From NCBI GenBank assembly GCA_963921825.1, contig OY997593.1:53366039-53430038 (forward strand): a stretch of 64,000 nt of DNA, given 5' to 3'. Position 1 is the stretch's first letter, and the number at the start of each line of letters is the position of its first letter. Of the stretch, positions 35,236-45,912 are shown one piece after another. The notes below the pieces were generated by a model that saw nothing but the letters and a program-made list of their open reading frames with translations, ran no database searches and was not told where the DNA came from. This DNA comes from Erodium maritimum (Eukaryota > Streptophyta > Magnoliopsida > Geraniales > Geraniaceae). Made by a program: the position numbers and the translations under genes.

Positions 35236-36783
35236 AGAAATCTCAAGCCGCGAATCTCGAAGACAGTCTTGGGCCGTGCCCACTTCGAGACCGCGTCGAT
35301 TTTCGTCGGATCGACGAGTATACCCTCTCGGGACACTACATGCCCGAGAAACTTCACCTCGGCGAGCCAGAACTCACACTTCTCTAGGTTGACGTACAAC
35401 TGGTGAGTGCGCAACAATGTCAAAACTGTCCTCAGATGCTCCTCATGCGCCACCTCACTCGGTGAATAAATCAGAATATCATATACGAACACCACGAAAA
35501 ACTGGTCCAAGTAGGGTCGGAAGATACCGTTCATTAAGTCCATGAACGCTGTAGGCGCGCTCGTCAACCCGAACGACATCACCAGGAACACGTAGTGCCC
35601 ATACCGAGTCCGAAATGCGGTCTTCGCCACATCCTCCTCCCGAACCCTCAAATGATAGTACCCGGATCATAGATCAATCTTCGAGAAGCACTTCGCTCCT
35701 CTCAGCTAATTAAACAGGTCATCGATCCTCGGCATTGGATAACGGTTCTTCACCGTAACCCGGTTCAACTTCCGGTAGTCGATGCACATCCTCAATGCTC
35801 CACCCTTATTCTTCACGAAGAGGGCGGGTGCTCCCCACGGTGAAGCATTCAGTCGGATAAACCCCTTCCCCCAAAGCTCCTCGAGATGTCGCTTCAGCTC
35901 GACCAACTCGGCTAGTGCAAACCGATACGGGGCCATAGATATCGACGCCGTACCCGGGATCAAGTCGATCCTAAACTCCACCTCGCGCACCGGCGATAAT
36001 CCTGACAGCTCCTCCGGAAAGACCTCCGGGAACTCACATACCACTCTCGGCAACTCTCTACTCTACACGGTCTCCGTCTCATCTTCCACGGTTAACGCAG
36101 ACAAGAGTACGCCGCTCCTACTGCCTAAGACACAAGTGATGATCGTGTCGCCTGATACTACTGTCACATATCGACGATAACAGTCGATCGACACCCGATA
36201 CCTCGTCATCCAGTACATCCCCAAGATCACGTCAAGTGTCGTCATGTCCAACACAAACAAATTACCATAAAAAGGGGCAATCAACCACTCGAATCTCACA
36301 AGCACGACATACGATACTCAAAACTACCTCTCCCGTAACAGGGGTGTCAAGACATAAAGGTCGACTCAACGACTCTACCCTCAACCCCAACATACCAGCG
36401 AAAGAAGAAGATATGAAAGAATGAGATGCTTCAGTATCAAACAAGAAAGACGCCCACAAATTGTAAAGCAAGCACGTACCTTGTGTAGCCTCATGGACGG
36501 AGTGACGTCCCTCAGCTCGAGAGTCGGTGACAACATACTCCGTCATTGTTGTGCCTGGGGTCCGCCTCTTGGGGGTGGTGGAAGTGCCACCGGATGCGCA
36601 GATCTTTGCCTCGGCGCTGGCGCGCTCGCTGCCTGTCGCGGAGCTCTCTGCGCCTGAGCCTGACGTTGTTGGAACTGCGGTGACTGCCCAGTCTGCGACT
36701 ATTGTGGTCGCGGGGCCGACACCTCCAGAAACCGATCGGGGCACCTGGAAGCGAAGTGTCCTGGCCGACCACACCGGTGACAT
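35236..36783 (-). pseudogene. Outer element: end of gag, protease and N-terminal RT
   Basis: On the minus strand the region starts in a CCHC knuckle (CX2CX4HX4C, CHRCGRPGHFASRC, 36784-36740). A Ser/Pro/Arg-rich linker follows, then protease (a diverged LFDTEASHSFIS at about 36470, and VILGMYWMTRYRVSIDCY at about 36200), and [59 protein letters not shown] and [12 protein letters not shown]. Stops occur at about 35706 (TAG for Gln) and about 35668 (TGA for Arg). The catalytic YVDD-type box reads FVYDILIY, with the first Asp changed to Tyr. It breaks off after KTVFEIR near 35250, where it joins LTR sequence. RNase H and integrase are absent. Confidence 0.9.
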
Positions 36784-38579
36784 TGTAAGAACAGCTCCCA
36801 GTCGATCCCGGTCGAACCGGTGACTTTTAAGACAAGTTTGACTTTTTGCTGGAAAGGTCAACCGATGACTCAGAAGGTCATTCGGGGCTTTTCCGGGGCC
36901 CAAAATGCTTAGCCGTCATCACGGTTGGCTTAATTGGGCCGCTTCATTTCATTTGAGTATAATATTTTGGTCAAAATCGGACTTTTTATCGACTAAAACA
37001 ATATTAATTATTGTGCTGGAAATTAATTTGGAAAACTAGAGGACCTACTTGGACACTTGTCATTATTTGGTTAGAATAAAGAAAAGGGAGTGGTCTTGGA
37101 CCACTTTACCCTCTTAAAAGCTCCTACAAGGGAAAAATATCTAAGGGCTTTTAGTCATTAACCATCTCTAGGTCTTATATGGAATTGGAAGACCAAAAAC
37201 CAATTCATTTTGTGTTGTAGCCGAAAATTGGAAGAGAAGAGATAGAGAGGAGCTCCCATGGAGTCTTGAAGAAGAAGCAAAGGAAAAAGGGGCAACTTGA
37301 GGCCATTCTCTACCTCTTCCTTCTCCATTTCATCATCATCATCTCCATCTCACTCTCCTAAAGGTAATGGAACTAGCTACATCTCTTTTCCCTTCATCTC
37401 ATTTCTTGGGTTTTGGTTTAGGTTTGGTAGAAGCTGTTGGATTTGATTGAAATGAGGTTAGATGATGTTGCTAAGAAGCTTTGATGGGTTTTTGATGGAA
37501 GACCTTGGATTTAATGGAGTTTTTGATTTGATTTTGATTTGGAGAATCCTTGGAAACTTGTTTATTTGTTGATTCCTACCATGGGTAGAGGAGTATTAGA
37601 GGTATTTGACTGTTTTGAGAGTTGGAGATGGTTAAAAATGGAGTTTGGTAGTGGATTTTCGGAGAAAAAGAGCTGGAGGTTGAAGAAGGGCGAATCTGCC
37701 CTGGAGCGTCACAGATCCGTCACGGATTCCTTGACGGGCGACGTCACGGCTCCGTGAGGGAGTCCGTGACGTCATCCGTGAGGGTTGGAGTCACGGCTCC
37801 GTGACCGTGTCCGTGACAGACCTGTTCTGGTGTATTTTGAGGGTTTATCACCGTTTTCGATCCTTGTTTGGAGCTGAACTTTTGGGAAGGTTTTGGGGAC
37901 TTTACTTATTGTTAAGTGGAGTCTAACTAGAGTTTGTTTTGTGTTTAAAGACCTTGGAACCGAACTTGAAGAACGAAGACCACGCCGGGACCCGTGTGAA
38001 GAACGGAGTTGCGACTTTTGAGCTTGACAACAGAGTTTAGAGGAAGACCACAAGGTAGGGAAAGTCTTAACTTCTTATTTAAACGTTTAGTATGCATGTT
38101 AGGATAATAAAATCGGAAAGGTCCTAGAATTTCCTATAGGATGCGAATAACTAGAATAATCGTATTTCAATTACTAATAATTGGATGAGTCTAGTATGCA
38201 TGCTTAGGATGAATATGACTAGTGAAGCTTGCTTTCAATACTACGGGATATTGAGTGATGTGAGGAGCCTATGGCTCGGCAAATCCTACGGGTCATTGAT
38301 TGATTATTGGAGCCTGAGAGTTCGACAGATCCTACGGGATATTGATTTATTATTGGAGCCTGAGAGCTCGGCAGATCCTAAGGGATATTGATTGATTATT
38401 GGAGCCTGAGAGCTTGGCAGATCCTACGGGATATTGATAGATTTAGGAGCCTATGGCTCGGCAGATCCTACGGGATGTTGATGGGATTGCTTCGTGAGAG
38501 ATGGTTACTGAGGTTTCACCCAAGGGTGGACGTCCTACGGGAGCACTACCTTGGTTCCCTATGACTTATGGTCCTTTGG
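36784..38579 (+). repeat. 5' LTR, truncated and shortened
   Basis: It starts TGTAAGAACAGCTCC. Compared with the 3' LTR at 40867 it is nearly identical up to about 38239, then lacks about 500 bp (present at 42376-42882). It continues with the 46-bp tandem units (GGAGCCTGAGAGCTCGGCAG, GATCCTACGGGATATTGA) to 38579 and stops at GTCCTTTGG. A donor-like AAGGTAA lies at 37362 (GT 37364-37365) and palindromic CACGG/CCGTG repeats at about 37690-37820. The acceptor-like end is lost. Confidence 0.9.
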
Positions 38580-40859
38580 GAACCTGGAGAAGTGTGAATT
38601 CTGGCTTGAGAGGTGAAATTCCTCGGACATGTAGTGTCCCGAGATGGTATCCTGGTCGACCCAGCGAAGATCGATGCAGTTTCGAAGTGGGCGAGGCCCA
38701 AGAATGTTTTTAGATATGTAGTTTCCTGGGATTGGCAGGATATTACCGACGCTTTGTTCAGTATTTCTCACGATTGGCTGCACCTATGACTGCTTTGATT
38801 CGCAAGGGAGCAGAGTTCCTTTGGACTAGTGAGTGTGAGCACTCTTTCTCAGAGCTAAAGGCTCGATTGACCACCGCTCCATTGTTGATTGTTCCGGAGC
38901 GGGGAGTGGGCTATGACGTGTACTGCGACGCCTCAGGCGAGGGACTTGGTTGTGTTTTGATGCAGTCCGGGAAGGTAGTTGCTTATGGCTCAAGACAATT
39001 GAAGGTGCATGAGCGCAACTACCCGACCCATGATCTACAACTAGCGGCAGTGGTCTTTGCGTTGAAGAGTTGGAGGCACTACCTTTACGGTGAGCAGTTC
39101 AGAGTTTTCTCGGACCACAAGAGCCTCAAGTACATTTTCTCTCAGCGTGACTTGAACATGCGCCAGAGGCGATGGATGGAGTTACTTGAGGAGTACGACT
39201 TCGAGCTGCTCTATCATCCGGGCAAGGCGAATGTCGTCGCAGATGCCCTGAGCAGGAAGTCGACTCATTGTGTGGCCAACATGGCGATGCGAGAGTGGAA
39301 CATGCTGGAAGAGCTGAGCTCATCCGACTTGAGCTCGAGGAGATCACGGATATTATGGCCTTATGTACATTGGTGGCTCAGCCCACGTTGATCACTCGGG
39401 TGCTAGAGGCACAGGCCGAGGATGCCGAGGCGACAGGGATCCGTGAGAGACTGGCAGACGGTGAAAAGATCGACGATTGGGAGTTGAGTGCGGATCAGGG
39501 CCTCCGTTTTAGAGGACGGTTGTTTGTACCACTGGGATTTAGGGACACCGTATTGAGAGAGTGCCATCACTCACGACTTGCTGTGCACCCCGGTGGCACC
39601 AAGATGTACAGACACATCCGACGACAGTTCTGGTGGCATGGGATGCGCAGGGCAGTAGCAGACTTTGTTTCGAGGTGCCTCACCTGTCAGCAGGTGAAGG
39701 CGGAGCATCAGCGGCCCGCTGGCTTACTACAACCTTTACCGGTCTCCGAATGGAAGTGAGAACATGTGACTATGGATTTTGTTTGTGGATTACCCAGGTC
39801 GTCGAAGGGACATGATGCTATCTGGGTTATGGTTGATCGACTAACCAAGGCGGCACACTTTCTGGCGATGCGGATGACTGACACTGTGGACATGTTGAGT
39901 CGGTTATACATCAGGGAGATTATTCGTCTTCATGGAGTACCGGTATCAGTGGTATCTGATAGGGATCCGCGTTTCACGTCCAGATTCTGGAAGAGCCTAC
40001 AGAAGGCATTGGGGACAGAAGTGCTGCTGAGTACAGCTTACCATCCTGAGACAGACGGACAGTTAGAGCGTACCATTCAGATTTTGGAGGACATGCTCCG
40101 AGCTTGTGTGCTAGACTTTCAGGGATCATGGGAGGATCACCTGCCTCTAGCAGAGTTCGCCTACAACAACAATTATCAGTACAATATTGGGATGGCACCA
40201 TTTGAGGCTTTGTACGGCAGACCGTGTAGGTCGCCAGTATGTTGGGCAGAGGTAGGGGAACGGAGCATACTTGGTCCAGATATGGTCAGAGAGACGACAA
40301 AGAAGGTCACTCTGATCAGAGAGCGGTTGAAGACCACACAGAGTCGTCAGAAGAGCTATGTAGACAGACGTCGCAGGCCACTTGAGTTCGCGGTCGGAGA
40401 CCATGTATTTCTGAGAGTGAGCCCGAAGAAGGGTCTATTGCGGTTTAACCGCGGCGGAGGAAAGCTGTCTCCACACTTCATTGGACCATTTGAGATCTTG
40501 GAGAGAGTTGGAGTTGTGGCTTATCGCTTAGCTTTGCCACCGCAGCTTGGGAACGTGCATAACGTTTTCCATGTGTCCCAACTACGGAAGTACACAGCAG
40601 ATCCCTCTCATGTGATCGAGTGGGCAGTCATCGAGGTGGCAGATGATGTCTCTTATGAGGAGCAACGCATAAGGATTGTGGATACATGAGAGAAGGTCTT
40701 ACGGAGGACTACTATACCCTTGGTTCGAGTGCAATGGAGGCATCAGGGAGCCGACTCGACCTGGGAGCGAGAGGACGAGATCCGGGAGAAGTACCCCCAC
40801 CTGTTCGACCCTTCAGGTACCTTTACTTTTAATTTCGAGGACGAAATTCTTTTAAGGGG
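38580..40859 (+). pseudogene. Ty3 pol: RT end, RNase H, integrase, chromodomain-like tail
   Basis: The sequence begins inside RT (NLEKCEFWL), followed by [19 protein letters not shown]. RNase H carries [18 protein letters not shown] and [18 protein letters not shown]. Integrase has the HHCC finger (H...H, CLTCQQVKAEH), the DDE core (TMDFVCGLP, SDRDPRFTSRFWK, TAYHPETDGQLERT) and the GPY/F end (FIGPFEILERVG), then IPLVRVQWRHQGADSTWERE. Defects: a frame change at about 39280-39340, a TAG/stop-containing start near 38715, TGA at 39757 (Trp position) and TGA at 40687 (Arg position). The integrase core itself is well preserved, so decay is fairly recent. The end merges into the conserved FNFEDEILL and purine-tract block. 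Confidence 0.93.
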
Positions 40860-40866
40860 GATAGAT
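40851..40866 (+). other. Polypurine tract
   Basis: TTTAAGGGGG at 40851-40860 followed by ATAGAT directly before the 3' LTR start at 40867. It primes plus-strand DNA synthesis in Ty3 elements. It is identical in its core to the tract at 181-190. Confidence 0.85.
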
Positions 40867-43800
40867 TGTAAGAACCGCTCCTGGTCGATCCCGGTCGAAC
40901 CGGTGACTTTTAAGACAAGTTTGACTTTTTGCCGGAAAAGTCAACTGATGACTCAGAAGGTCATCCGGGGCTTTTCCGGGGCCCAGAATACTTAGCCGTC
41001 ATCACGGTTGGCTTAATTGGGCCGCTTCATTTCATTTGAGTATAATATTTTGGTCAAAATCGGACTTTTTATCGACTAAAACAATATTAATTATTGTGCT
41101 GGAAATTAATTTGGAAAACTAGAGGACCTACTTGGACACTTGTCATTATTTGGTTAGAACAAAGAAAAAGGAGTGGTCTTGGACCACTTTACCCTCTTAA
41201 AATCTCCTACAAGGGAAAAATATCTAAGGGCTTTTAGTCATTAACCATCTCTAGGTCTTATATGGAATTGGAAGACCAAAAACCAATTCATTTTGTGTTG
41301 TAGCCGAAAATTGGAAGAGAAGAGAGAGAGGAGCTCTCATGGAGTCCTGAAGAAGAAGCAAAGGAAAAAGGGGCAACTTGAGGCCATTCTCTACCTCTTC
41401 CTTCTCCATTTCATCATCATCATCTCCATCTCACTCTCCTAAAGGTAATGGAACTAGCTACATCTCTTTTCCCTTCATCTCATATCTTGGGTTTTGGTTT
41501 GAGTTTGCTAGAAGTTGTTGGATTTGATTGAAATGGGGTTAGATGATGTTGCTAAGAACCTTTGCTGGGTTTTTAATGGAAGACCTTGGATTTAATGGAG
41601 TTTTTGATTTGATTTTGAATTGGAGAATCCTTGGAAACTTGTTTATTTGTTGATTCCTACCATGGGTAGAGAAGTATTGGAGGTATTTTACTGTTTTGAG
41701 AGTTGGAGATGGTTAAAAATGGAGTTTGGTAGTGGATTTTCGGAGAAAAGGAGCTGGAGGTTGAAGAAGGGCGAATCTGCCCTGGAGCGTCACGTGACGG
41801 GCGACGTCACGACTCCGTGAGGGAGTCCGTGACGGCACACGTCACGGCTTTGTGACGGCACACGTCACGGCTCCGTGACGTCATCCGTGAGGGTTGGAGT
41901 CACGGCTCCGTGACCGTGTCCGTGACAGGCCTGTTCTGGTGTATTTTGAGGGTTTTTCACCGTTTTCGATCCTTGTTTGGAGCTGAACTTAGTTGTCTCA
42001 CTATGGGCGTGTTGGCAGGAAGGTTTTGGGGACTTTATTTACTGTTAAGTGGAGTCTAATTAGAGTTTGTTTGGTGTTTAAATACCTTGGAACCGAACTT
42101 GAAGAACGAAGACCACGCCGGGACCCGTGTGAAGAACGGAGTTGCGACTTTTGAGCTTGACAACATAGTTTAGAGGAAGACCACAAGGTAGAGAAAGTCT
42201 TAACTTCTTATTTAAACGCTTAGTATGCATGTTAGGATAATAAAATCGGAAAGGTCCTAGAATTGCCTATAGGATGCGAATAACTAGAATAATCGTATTT
42301 CAATTACTAATAATTGGATGAGTCTAGTATGCATGCTTAGGATGAAGATGACTAGTGAAGCTTGCTTTCAATACTCGGGAATTGATTTATTGGTAGAGAG
42401 GCTGTGAAGAGCTCTCGGATTAGTTGTGTGCTAGGTTCACATGCTTGGTTGTTAGTATTAGGATAAACTAAGGGTCTAATGAAACTAGTTAGCTAGCATG
42501 ATCGGATGTTTAATTGACTGTTCACATAATTGCTTGATTGGTTGAATGTTTACTTGTTTGGTTGAGTGGTTACGTGTTGAATTACTTATTGTGTGAACGG
42601 ATGATCGAGTATGACTGGTTGTGTCATGGGGTATAATCAGGTGATCGATGTACCGATGGTTAGTGACAGGTAAGTGTACGGTAAGTGTGGAATGTTATTG
42701 GGTGTCTTTGCTGTGATGAAAGTGTGACTTGGGAAGTGGTCATTGTTGGACAAATCTAGTGTTTGTTTATTTACTCCTATCATTGAAATGCTTGTTTGTT
42801 TGTTTGGTTCGGTACTACACCGGGGGGGGGGGGGGGGGTAATCCGGTGCCGTTGTGGTGGTTGAAGTTGGACAAATACAGTGGGATATTGAGTGATGTGA
42901 GGAGCCTAAGGGCTCGGCAGATCCTACGGGATATTGAGTGATGTGAGGAGCCTATGGCTTGGCAGATCCTACGGGATATTGATTGATTATTGGAGCCTGA
43001 GAGCTCGGTAGATCCTACGGGATATTTATTGATTATTGGAGCCTGAGAGCTCGGTAGATCCTACGGGATATTGATTGATTATTGGAGCCTGAGAGCTCGG
43101 CAGATCCTACGGGATATTGATAGATTTACGAACCTATGGCTCGGCAGATCCTACGGGATGTTGATGGGATTGCTACATGAGAGATGGTTACTGAGGTTTC
43201 ACCCAAGGGTGGACGTCCTACGGGAGCACTACCTTGGTTCCCTATGACTTATGGTCCTTTGGAGACACTTTCGAGAACTCCGACGATGAACATCCCTATG
43301 GGATGGTTTCCGGTGCTCCGATGTATGTGCCTCCTCTGGATCGAGGGAAAATCTGATGTGATATGAATACTCTAGTAGATCGGAAAATGGGAACCGAGGT
43401 GACACTAGAATCTATTCATGGATCGGAGGCTTGAGAAAGCAAGTGGTTGGCGCGATATCAATTACTCCCATTTCATCGTTATGATACTTTACATGTATTC
43501 TGTTTTGGAACCTTCAAGTTATTGTTATTTTCAAGAGTACAAATTTATCTTATTCTATCTTGTGTATATATATTATTTCATCGTACTTATCTATTCTACC
43601 TTGTTACATATTATTTCATTATTGGTCGTTTTGGTTGTCATTTGAGTTATCTGTTGCACGGTACAGTATTGATCTAAGGGTGGAATTGTTAAGGTTTTTC
43701 CTACTGGGCGTAAGCTCATCCCCTTTGTTTCTCTTACTATTTTATAGGAGTGCCCGAGGCCTAGAGAGTTCGAGGCTTGGAAGCTTCAGCTTATTTTGGG

Positions 43801-44020
43801 GATTGTCATAGATTTTATGTTGGTCTTTCACACTAAACATTTTATATATTTTACTTTATGTTTGTTAAGCTGTGACTCACCGGAGATTCTAAACTATTTA
43901 CTGTTGATTTAAGGAGGTTTACTTATTTATTTAGAAGTTTACGTTTATTATTTATCGCTTTTCTTTTATCAATTCTGGTCACGTCTTGAGTCCGGTCAAA
44001 ACTGGATTTGGGGCGTGACA
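40867..44020 (+). repeat. 3' LTR, 3154 bp
   Basis: It starts TGTAAGAACCGCTCC and ends GGGGCGTGACA. It has a donor-like AAAGGTAATG (GT 41445-41446); a palindromic array (about 41780-41930); a G run of 17-18 at about 42822; the 46-bp tandem units at about 42880-43160; CTACTGGGCGTAAGCTCATCCC at about 43700; and an acceptor-like TTTTATAG ending at 43747. It is the most complete LTR of this subfamily in the window and shows what the 5' LTR has lost. Confidence 0.93.
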
Positions 44021-44025
44021 GACAT

Positions 44026-45102
44026 AGTGGTGGCCCGGCACTCGGCCTCTCCTCATGTCTATCCTCCGGACGATCTACTGGTCCGCTGCTCCTTGGACAT
44101 TCTCGAGCCATGTGGCCCGGCTGCCCACATCGGTACCACGTGCGCCCGGACAAAGCAGGTCCAACAGATGCCAGTGACCCGACCTGTCGCGGCCCTCTCA
44201 ACTGTGTCTAGACTGGAACGATCCCGAGATCCTCTATCTCCTTGGATCACGGGCCTCAAGGATCTGCTCGGTCTCGGCCTGACCTCCCGGACTTTGGCTG
44301 TCTCACGGAAGCATCGCTCCACAGCCAAGGCCTGATCCACCAGGTCGGAGTATACCTGGGTCCTCAAAACAGCGACCCGATCTGCAATCGCATGGCGAAG
44401 CCCTCCGTCAAAACGTCGGCAACGGTAGGCCTCAATCTGTACCATCTCCTGCGCAAATCGAGATAAGGAGGTGAACCTCGCCTCGTACTCGGACACTGTA
44501 AGTCCCTCCTGACGCAGATCCAGGAACTGCTGGTGCTTGTCATCCAGTACCGACTGTGGAAAGTACTGCTCCAGAAATCGTTGTCCGAACAGCGCAAAGT
44601 CATCTCCCACTCGCGCCTGCTCGCGCTGCCACCAATGGTAGGCCTCTCCCTCCAGATGAAAGGCTGTGAACGACACTCTCATGCCCCCACTCAGTATCCC
44701 GGACGTGTCCAGGTTGTGGGTTCTCCGCTCCAGCCACCTCTCGGCTGCCTCGGGGTCTGGCTCCCTGGAAAAGACAAGCGTGCCCAGCCTGCAGAAGTCT
44801 CGCAGCGCCTGAGCTGTGTAGCTGTCGACCTGACTAGGTCCCTCGGTATCGGCTGCAGTGGCAGCAGGCACAGTCTCTGGTGTCGGAGCTGTAGCCTCTC
44901 TCCAGGCAAAGGCTGCTGCCAAGCCCTGAACAGTGCGAGTCAGATCCTCCAGAGCTGCTGCCTGGGTAGTCTCAACCCTTTCGTGCCCCTCCGCGGGTGC
45001 ACCTTGGCCACTTGTTGCCCCTGTCGACTCGGCGGTCTATGGCTTCCCTCGGCCTCTAGCAGGCCGTCTCCTGGTGCCTCGTGGAACGTAAGTCGGTGCC
45101 AT
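44026..45102 (-). pseudogene. Outer element gag (capsid and first zinc knuckle)
   Basis: The ATG at 45102 starts MAPTYVPRGTRRRP. A TAG follows at codon 22. The frame is then open through a Ty3-type gag capsid: FSREPDPEAAERWLERR, GEAYHWWQRE, FLEQYFPQSVLDDKHQQFLD and LTVSEYEARFTSLSRFA. A frame change near 44190 leads to RCGQPGHMAREC, the first zinc knuckle, in which the first Cys of CX2C is replaced by Trp. Gag continues across the inserted element into the second knuckle at 36783. Ty3 gag builds the particle and packages RNA; this copy cannot make full-length protein. Confidence 0.92.
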
Positions 45103-45912
45103 GTCGTATATGCGATGCACGGATAATGCACATGTTCAGTTTCTTAACTCGTATAGAACGACGAGCTTAAGCTAACTAACGTCACACACAGTCCAACACA
45201 GTAGCACTCGTACTAATAATATATTTAGTATAGTATAGTCACCCAATTTCACACAATCAGCGAGGTTACACACAGTCACACCTTCCACAAAGAATTCGCC
45301 ACACCGCAATTACACAGTAGACCACATCAATTTAGATTCAAATTCTTAACACGTCATAATTCTAACATAACATTCATGTTGACATCGCGTCGTCACAACC
45401 CGGTTCAGGCGTCCCCGAATTAAGTTGTAACCAATTGACATCCCCACATTCACGTCCGGCTACAGTGGCCCCTATAGCCGAATCGCGATGGTACATACAC
45501 TTCAGTTTCTGCAGAAATTTGGGCATGACCCGTTCGTAAATTACACTTACCCTCCGCTTATGCGGGACAACCAAACACAACCTGCACACAACACTTAACA
45601 CAATCATAGCACACAGCCAGTTATAGCAACTATACACCTCGGGTACCGGTAATTACACCATTACCACCCAGCCACGTCCACACTCGGGAAACGGTTAATT
45701 CAATCAATGACATCAACCACAAATCACACGGTACCTAGACCGAACATTTCGCTAACCCGAGACTCTCTCCGTCTCGTTTCCACGTGTAGGACACTTCTGA
45801 CTTGCGTAACCGACACACGACAACCTAACGACCCAACTCTACCCACCTAATCGACGTACGGTCCGAAGTTTTTGAAAAACAATTTCAACGAAACCTGGCT
45901 CTGATACCAAAT
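45103..45912 (-). other. Untranslated leader of the outer element, with primer binding site
   Basis: This is the non-coding stretch between the 5' LTR and the gag ATG. The primer binding site TGGTATCAGAGCC (reverse, 45897-45909) lies 3 bp from the LTR edge. Several stretches (for example AACCCGGTTCAGGCGTCCCCGAA, about 45397, and CGGGACAACCAA, about 45563) also occur in the leader of the nested element at about 28505 and 28820, so leaders are related between the two LTR subfamilies. Confidence 0.8.

Larger units (their letters stand above)
36784..44020 (+). mobile_element. Internally deleted Ty3 element inserted in the outer gag gene
   Basis: It is flanked by GACAT at 36779-36783 and 44021-44025. 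The 5' LTR is cut at 38579 and joins RT sequence directly, so the end of that LTR, the primer binding site, gag, protease and the catalytic part of RT are gone. RNase H, integrase, polypurine tract and 3' LTR follow. It stands in the opposite orientation to its host, between the two zinc knuckles of the host gag. Removing it and one GACAT copy leaves the host reading frame continuous, which confirms the exact borders. Confidence 0.93.

Noticed and set aside
45897..45909. tRNA-like segment
   Set aside because: It is only the primer binding site complementary to initiator tRNA-Met; no tRNA cloverleaf surrounds it.
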